Part shown: piece by piece, positions 6,997-9,986 of the stretch
How the letters are laid out: each line of letters opens with the position of its first letter
Numbering within the stretch: the stretch's first letter is position 1
From: Cytophagales bacterium
GTDB lineage: Bacteria; Bacteroidota; Bacteroidia; Cytophagales; Cyclobacteriaceae
DNA length: 9,986 nt
Assembly: GCA_003504855.1 (NCBI GenBank)
Contig: DNZD01000172.1
Coordinates: forward strand, 1-9,986
Direction of reading: 5' to 3'
Program-made: the position numbers and the translations under genes
The notes under the pieces: generated by a model
The model's input: the letters and a program-made list of their open reading frames with translations, nothing else
Database searches by the model: none
What the model was told of the DNA's origin: nothing

Positions 6997-7869
6997 ATGA
7001 AAAAAATAGTTTACCTCAGCTTGTTGTTATTGGTTTCCTGTGGCCGATTTGCCAATCAGGATAAACAGTCGGATGCAGCAACACGTATCGTCTGCATTGC
7101 GAAGCAATACAATGAAATAATCTTCGCCCTCGGGGCGCAGAAAGACCTGGTCGCTGTAGATGTGTCCAGTACATGGCCTCCCGCTATCAAGGATTTACCA
7201 ACCGTTGGATATCACCGGGCACTGAGTGCTGAGGGAATCCTTTCTATGAAGCCAACGCTTATTATTCATGATAATAATGTGGGACCGGAACAGGTCATGA
7301 CACAATTAAATGAGTTGAAGATACCCATGAAGGTTTTTGATACGAAGGGAGATGATATTGAATCCACCAAGGCATTGATTACGGAAATGGGTGCCTATTT
7401 TCACCGTGAGCAGGCAGCAGATTCTATAAACAAAAAACTGGATGCCGACATGGCGAAGGCAATTGCAGCGAGGGCGGAATTGAAAGACAAACCTAAAGTG
7501 GTGGTGATTCACTATGGTCGCGCCAACAATGTGTACCTCACACTGACGAAAAATACCACCGGCGGAAAGATGATTGATTGGGCTGGCGGACAGATTCCTG
7601 TTGAAGGTGAGCGTGGTATGATGCAGCTATCTGCTGAAGTAATTGCCAAGGCTGATCCGGATGTAATCCTGCTTACCGATTTTGGTTATGATAAACTGGG
7701 ATCACTCGATCAGATAAAAACCCTGCCCGGAGTAGCAGGCACCAAGGCCGCTAAGAACAACCGGATATTCCGGGTTGAAGAGCATGATATGGTATATGTA
7801 GGTCCGCGAACCGGTGAGATTGTAAGCAACCTTCAGTCACTCATCCGCTCGAATGGGCCGGTTCAGTAA
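6997..7869 (+). CDS. hmuT: Heme ABC transporter substrate-binding lipoprotein (HmuT-like)
   Basis: A periplasmic binding protein of 290 residues, lipid-anchored, that would catch heme delivered by the receptor and pass it to the HmuU-V pump. The signal ends in the lipobox LVSC with Cys15 lipidated. The body is a class III (BtuF/FhuD-like) fold: IVCIAKQYNEIIFALGA at the start, then VGYHRALSAEGILSMKPTLII (70-90), which is the hallmark of the HmuT branch; Tyr72 corresponds to the heme-ligating Tyr of Yersinia HmuT. GGKMIDWAGG, MMQLSAEVIAKADPDVIL and the C-terminal VGPRTGEIV also match this branch. The ATG at 6997 is chosen over GTG at 6994 because it gives a standard MKK signal start. Its 3' end overlaps the permease gene by 17 nt. 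A cobalamin or siderophore ligand is less likely but not excluded. Confidence 0.9.
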   Translation: MKKIVYLSLLLLVSCGRFANQDKQSDAATRIVCIAKQYNEIIFALGAQKDLVAVDVSSTWPPAIKDLPTVGYHRALSAEGILSMKPTLIIHDNNVGPEQVMTQLNELKIPMKVFDTKGDDIESTKALITEMGAYFHREQAADSINKKLDADMAKAIAARAELKDKPKVVVIHYGRANNVYLTLTKNTTGGKMIDWAGGQIPVEGERGMMQLSAEVIAKADPDVILLTDFGYDKLGSLDQIKTLPGVAGTKAAKNNRIFRVEEHDMVYVGPRTGEIVSNLQSLIRSNGPVQ

Positions 7870-8884
7870 TAGATACAAAGGCATCCTTCCCGGACTTTTG
7901 TTGGTCTGGGTGGTTGTGCTTTTGTTGTCTATTCGTTTCGGAGCCATTCAAATCGAATTATCCACCATGGTGGATGCGCTCATGGGTTGGTTCCGCAACC
8001 AGGAGCAGCCGCTGATAGAACGTATATTCCTTGATATCCGATTGCCCCGAGCCCTCGCGTGCATGGTCGTAGGGGCCAGTCTTGCGATGTCAGGGGTGTT
8101 AATGCAGGCCCTGTTTCGCAACCCCATCGTGGAGCCAGGGTTGATCGGCACGTCAAGTGGTGCAGCCTTTGGAGCCAGCCTGTACTTTGTGCTCGGAGCC
8201 ACATTCTCTTTCAATGCCGGCGTGTGGACTTTGCCTTTGGCGGCATGCCTGGGTGGATTATTGTCTACCCTTTTGGTGCTTTTTCTTGCCCGCAGCAGGC
8301 AGGGTGGACGCAGTTCCGTGATCACCTTGCTGCTCACCGGACTAGCCATCAATGCCTTATTTCTCAGCGGCGTAGGATTCATGAGTTATATCGCCCGTGA
8401 TCCCCAGGCAAGGTCCATCACCTTCTGGAACCTGGGGACCTTGTCCGGAGCCAATTGGAATTCGGTGGCCATTATTTCTGTGACATCAATAGCTTGTTTG
8501 TTCTGGGCATTGCGTTATACCAAGCATCTCAATGCCCTTATGATCGGTGAGGAGGAAGCTTCTCATCTCGGAGTCAACCTCCGGAACCTCCAGCGTATGA
8601 TCATCCTGATCAATGTAATCCTGGTAGCCACCGCCACCGCATTTGTTGGTGTGATCAGTTTTGTGGGGTTGATTGTTCCGCATTTGCTTCGTTTGTCGAG
8701 GGGGTCGGACAATCGCTTTTTGCTGATCGGAAGTGCGGTGTTGGGGGGTATTGTGTTGAGCGTGGCAGACCTCGTTGCCAGGCTGATGCTGGCGCCTGCT
8801 GAGTTACCGATAGGAATTGTAACTTCTCTCGTGGGTGTGCCCGTGTTCATTTACTTGCTGAGGAAGAACCAATACTACGTGTAA
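7853..8884 (+). CDS. hmuU: Heme ABC transporter permease, FecCD family (HmuU-like)
   Basis: The membrane channel subunit of the importer, 343 residues, with about ten hydrophobic helices as in BtuC and HmuU; it would work as a homodimer. Family motifs in order: DIRLPRAL (61-68), GVLMQALFRNP and EPGLIGTSSGAAFG (81-107), the cytoplasmic coupling helix region with IGEEEASHLGV (231-241), GVISFVGLIVPHLLRL (266-281) and ELPIGIVTSLVGVPVF near the C-terminus (317-332). The start ATG lies within the end of hmuT (17-nt overlap, different frame), which implies translational coupling. One base separates the stop from the ATPase ATG. The heme assignment rests on the neighbours, since FecCD permeases look alike for siderophores and vitamin B12. 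Confidence 0.94.
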   Translation: MGRFSNRYKGILPGLLLVWVVVLLLSIRFGAIQIELSTMVDALMGWFRNQEQPLIERIFLDIRLPRALACMVVGASLAMSGVLMQALFRNPIVEPGLIGTSSGAAFGASLYFVLGATFSFNAGVWTLPLAACLGGLLSTLLVLFLARSRQGGRSSVITLLLTGLAINALFLSGVGFMSYIARDPQARSITFWNLGTLSGANWNSVAIISVTSIACLFWALRYTKHLNALMIGEEEASHLGVNLRNLQRMIILINVILVATATAFVGVISFVGLIVPHLLRLSRGSDNRFLLIGSAVLGGIVLSVADLVARLMLAPAELPIGIVTSLVGVPVFIYLLRKNQYYV

Positions 8885-8885
8885 G

Positions 8886-9659
8886 ATGATTGAAGTAAAG
8901 AACCTTACCGTGGCCGTTGGTGCGAAACTGTTGCTCGACAACGTATCTGCCCGCTTTGAGTCGGGAAAGATGAACCTCATTATCGGACCGAATGGAGCGG
9001 GCAAGTCGACCTTGATCAAAGTCATCAGCCGGCAAACGCAACCCACTTCGGGAACGGTATTACAACATCAACGTGAACTGGCGCACTTTACCGATCGTGA
9101 GTTGGCGAAATCGCGGGCGGTTTTGTCCCAGCATATTGATCTGGCGTTTCCGCTCACAGTATGGGAAGTTGTGATGATGGGCCGGTATCCCCACTTTGTC
9201 AATGCACCAGCAGTTGCAGACGAGCAGGCCGTAGAAGAAGCGATGCGGTTCTTTGACGTCACTCCGCTGGCGGACCGCAACTACATGACCCTGAGTGGAG
9301 GGGAGAAGCAGCGGGTTCACTTTGCCCGCGTGTTGTCGCAAATCTGGTATTCAAAACCCAACGAGCCGAGGTATTTATTGCTTGATGAGCCATTAACATT
9401 TCTGGATGTGCATTATCAGATACAGTTTATGAACCGGTTGAGGGAGTTATTGAGCGACACGACGCTTACCGTTGTGGGGGTAGTTCATGACCTGAACCTG
9501 GCGGCACGGTTTGCAGATACCATCCTGTTGCTCAACCATGGACGGGTTCAGGCTTCCGGTGCATCAGAGGAGGTGTTGAGTGCGCAGCATTTACGCGAGG
9601 CATTCCACCTGGAACCTGTGATCCTCCGAACAGACAAGGGACTGCATGTACTGTTTTAA
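8886..9659 (+). CDS. hmuV: Heme ABC transporter ATP-binding protein (HmuV-like)
   Basis: The cytoplasmic ATPase of the importer, 257 residues, normal for HmuV. Walker A is GPNGAGKST (34-42), Q-loop Gln82 in VLSQHIDLAFP, signature LSGGE (136-140), Walker B YLLLDE with catalytic Glu168, and the H-loop His201 in VVHDLNL. The stretch SQHIDLAFPLTVWEVVMMGRYPH and LSGGEKQRVHFARVL are characteristic of the heme (HmuV) subgroup. The usual DEPTSALD after Walker B reads DEPLTFLD here, a mild variation that keeps the D-loop Asp. All catalytic residues are present. It is the last gene of the importer operon, and a strong hairpin follows six bases after its stop. Confidence 0.95.
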   Translation: MIEVKNLTVAVGAKLLLDNVSARFESGKMNLIIGPNGAGKSTLIKVISRQTQPTSGTVLQHQRELAHFTDRELAKSRAVLSQHIDLAFPLTVWEVVMMGRYPHFVNAPAVADEQAVEEAMRFFDVTPLADRNYMTLSGGEKQRVHFARVLSQIWYSKPNEPRYLLLDEPLTFLDVHYQIQFMNRLRELLSDTTLTVVGVVHDLNLAARFADTILLLNHGRVQASGASEEVLSAQHLREAFHLEPVILRTDKGLHVLF

Positions 9660-9664
9660 CATAC

Positions 9665-9693
9665 GTGTCCTACACCTATTAAGTGTAGGACAC
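9665..9693. terminator. Perfect 11-bp hairpin, probable bidirectional terminator
   Basis: GTGTCCTACAC (9665-9675) and GTGTAGGACAC (9683-9693) are exact reverse complements around a 7-nt loop. The hairpin sits between two convergent genes, just after hmuV and 49 nt before the end of the deacetylase gene, where a shared terminator is expected. The plus side is followed by TGTCATTT, only a weak T-run, so termination may be inefficient. No T-run is clear on the minus side. Confidence 0.65.
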
Positions 9694-9742
9694 TGTCATT
9701 TGATCTGGTAATCTGTACGCCCCAGAATTTGAAAGTCAACAA

Positions 9743-9986
9743 TTATTTGGGTATCCCTGCGGCCAGGGTCTTGATGTACTCCGGTGTTTCCGGCTCCCCC
9801 TTAAAGAATTCACCAGATTTTCCCTGTGACATCGCCCATCGATCAATCCAGGAGATTCCCCAATTGCCGAATACCGTCACCGGAGTTTGATACGCCGGAT
9901 CCTGAAGTGCCTTCTCCAGGGAAACAAATTCATACCCGTGCCGCTTGTACATCGTGGCCAGTGCACCCAGGCAGTCGCTGTTGAGT
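9743..9986 (-). CDS. Polysaccharide deacetylase-like protein, C-terminal fragment
   Basis: Only the last 80 or so codons are in the window; the frame stays open to the right edge. The visible part reads LNSDCLGALATMYKRHGYEFV, then SLEKALQDPAYQT, WGISWIDRWAMSQGK and FFKGEPETPEYI. By recall this matches the C-terminal end of NodB-type polysaccharide deacetylases of about 300 residues, which remove N- or O-acetyl groups from envelope or extracellular glycans. The catalytic NodB motifs (metal-binding Asp/His) would lie upstream, outside the window, so activity cannot be judged. An ATG at 9952 is internal, not the real start. The gene converges with hmuV and has no evident functional tie to it. 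Confidence 0.8.
   Translation of the reverse strand, partial: LNSDCLGALATMYKRHGYEFVSLEKALQDPAYQTPVTVFGNWGISWIDRWAMSQGKSGEFFKGEPETPEYIKTLAAGIPK

Noticed and set aside
7948..8382. Minus-strand open frame of 144 codons
   Set aside because: Opposite the permease gene, which carries clear FecCD motifs here.
1..9986. CRISPR arrays, tRNA genes, insertion-sequence ends or phage genes
   Set aside because: No regularly spaced repeats, cloverleaf-like sequences, transposase motifs or phage-type genes were seen; genes are continuous and of one style.

Overview
The window looks like chromosomal DNA of a Bacteroidota member, perhaps the Chitinophagia/Cytophagia side of the phylum. The main reasons are a TonB-dependent receptor with an N-terminal carboxypeptidase-regulatory-like domain, mostly weak or absent Shine-Dalgarno sequences, short lipoprotein signals, and a vSGLT-like sodium symporter. 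The phylum is well supported; the lower rank is a guess. There is no sign of mobile elements, CRISPR arrays, tRNA or rRNA.

Left half (1-3828, minus strand): a tightly packed gene run read right to left. It encodes a Bax inhibitor-1 family membrane protein, a class V PLP enzyme (ATGA overlap), a Rieske [2Fe-2S] lipoprotein (7-nt gap), a six-helix membrane protein (one codon after the Rieske stop, same frame), and, after a 54-nt gap, a sodium/solute symporter cut by the window edge. The middle of this run, PLP enzyme plus Rieske lipoprotein plus small multi-His membrane protein, is the least familiar part. It may be a small envelope redox module.

Right half (3977-9659, plus strand): a heme (or heme-like iron chelate) acquisition locus. 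It has a small membrane-anchored protein of unknown function, an outer-membrane TonB-dependent receptor, and a complete ABC importer: HmuT-like lipoprotein, HmuU-like permease and HmuV-like ATPase. Substrate would cross the outer membrane through the receptor, be captured by HmuT in the periplasm and be pumped inward by HmuUV. The three ABC genes overlap or nearly touch. A textbook terminator hairpin separates the receptor from hmuT and ends only 13 nt before the hmuT ATG, so it probably attenuates rather than fully separates the two units. The two halves are divergent from a 148-nt intergenic region.

Right edge (9743-9986, minus strand): the C-terminal end of a polysaccharide deacetylase-like protein, convergent with hmuV. 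An 11-bp perfect hairpin lies between them and probably terminates from both sides.
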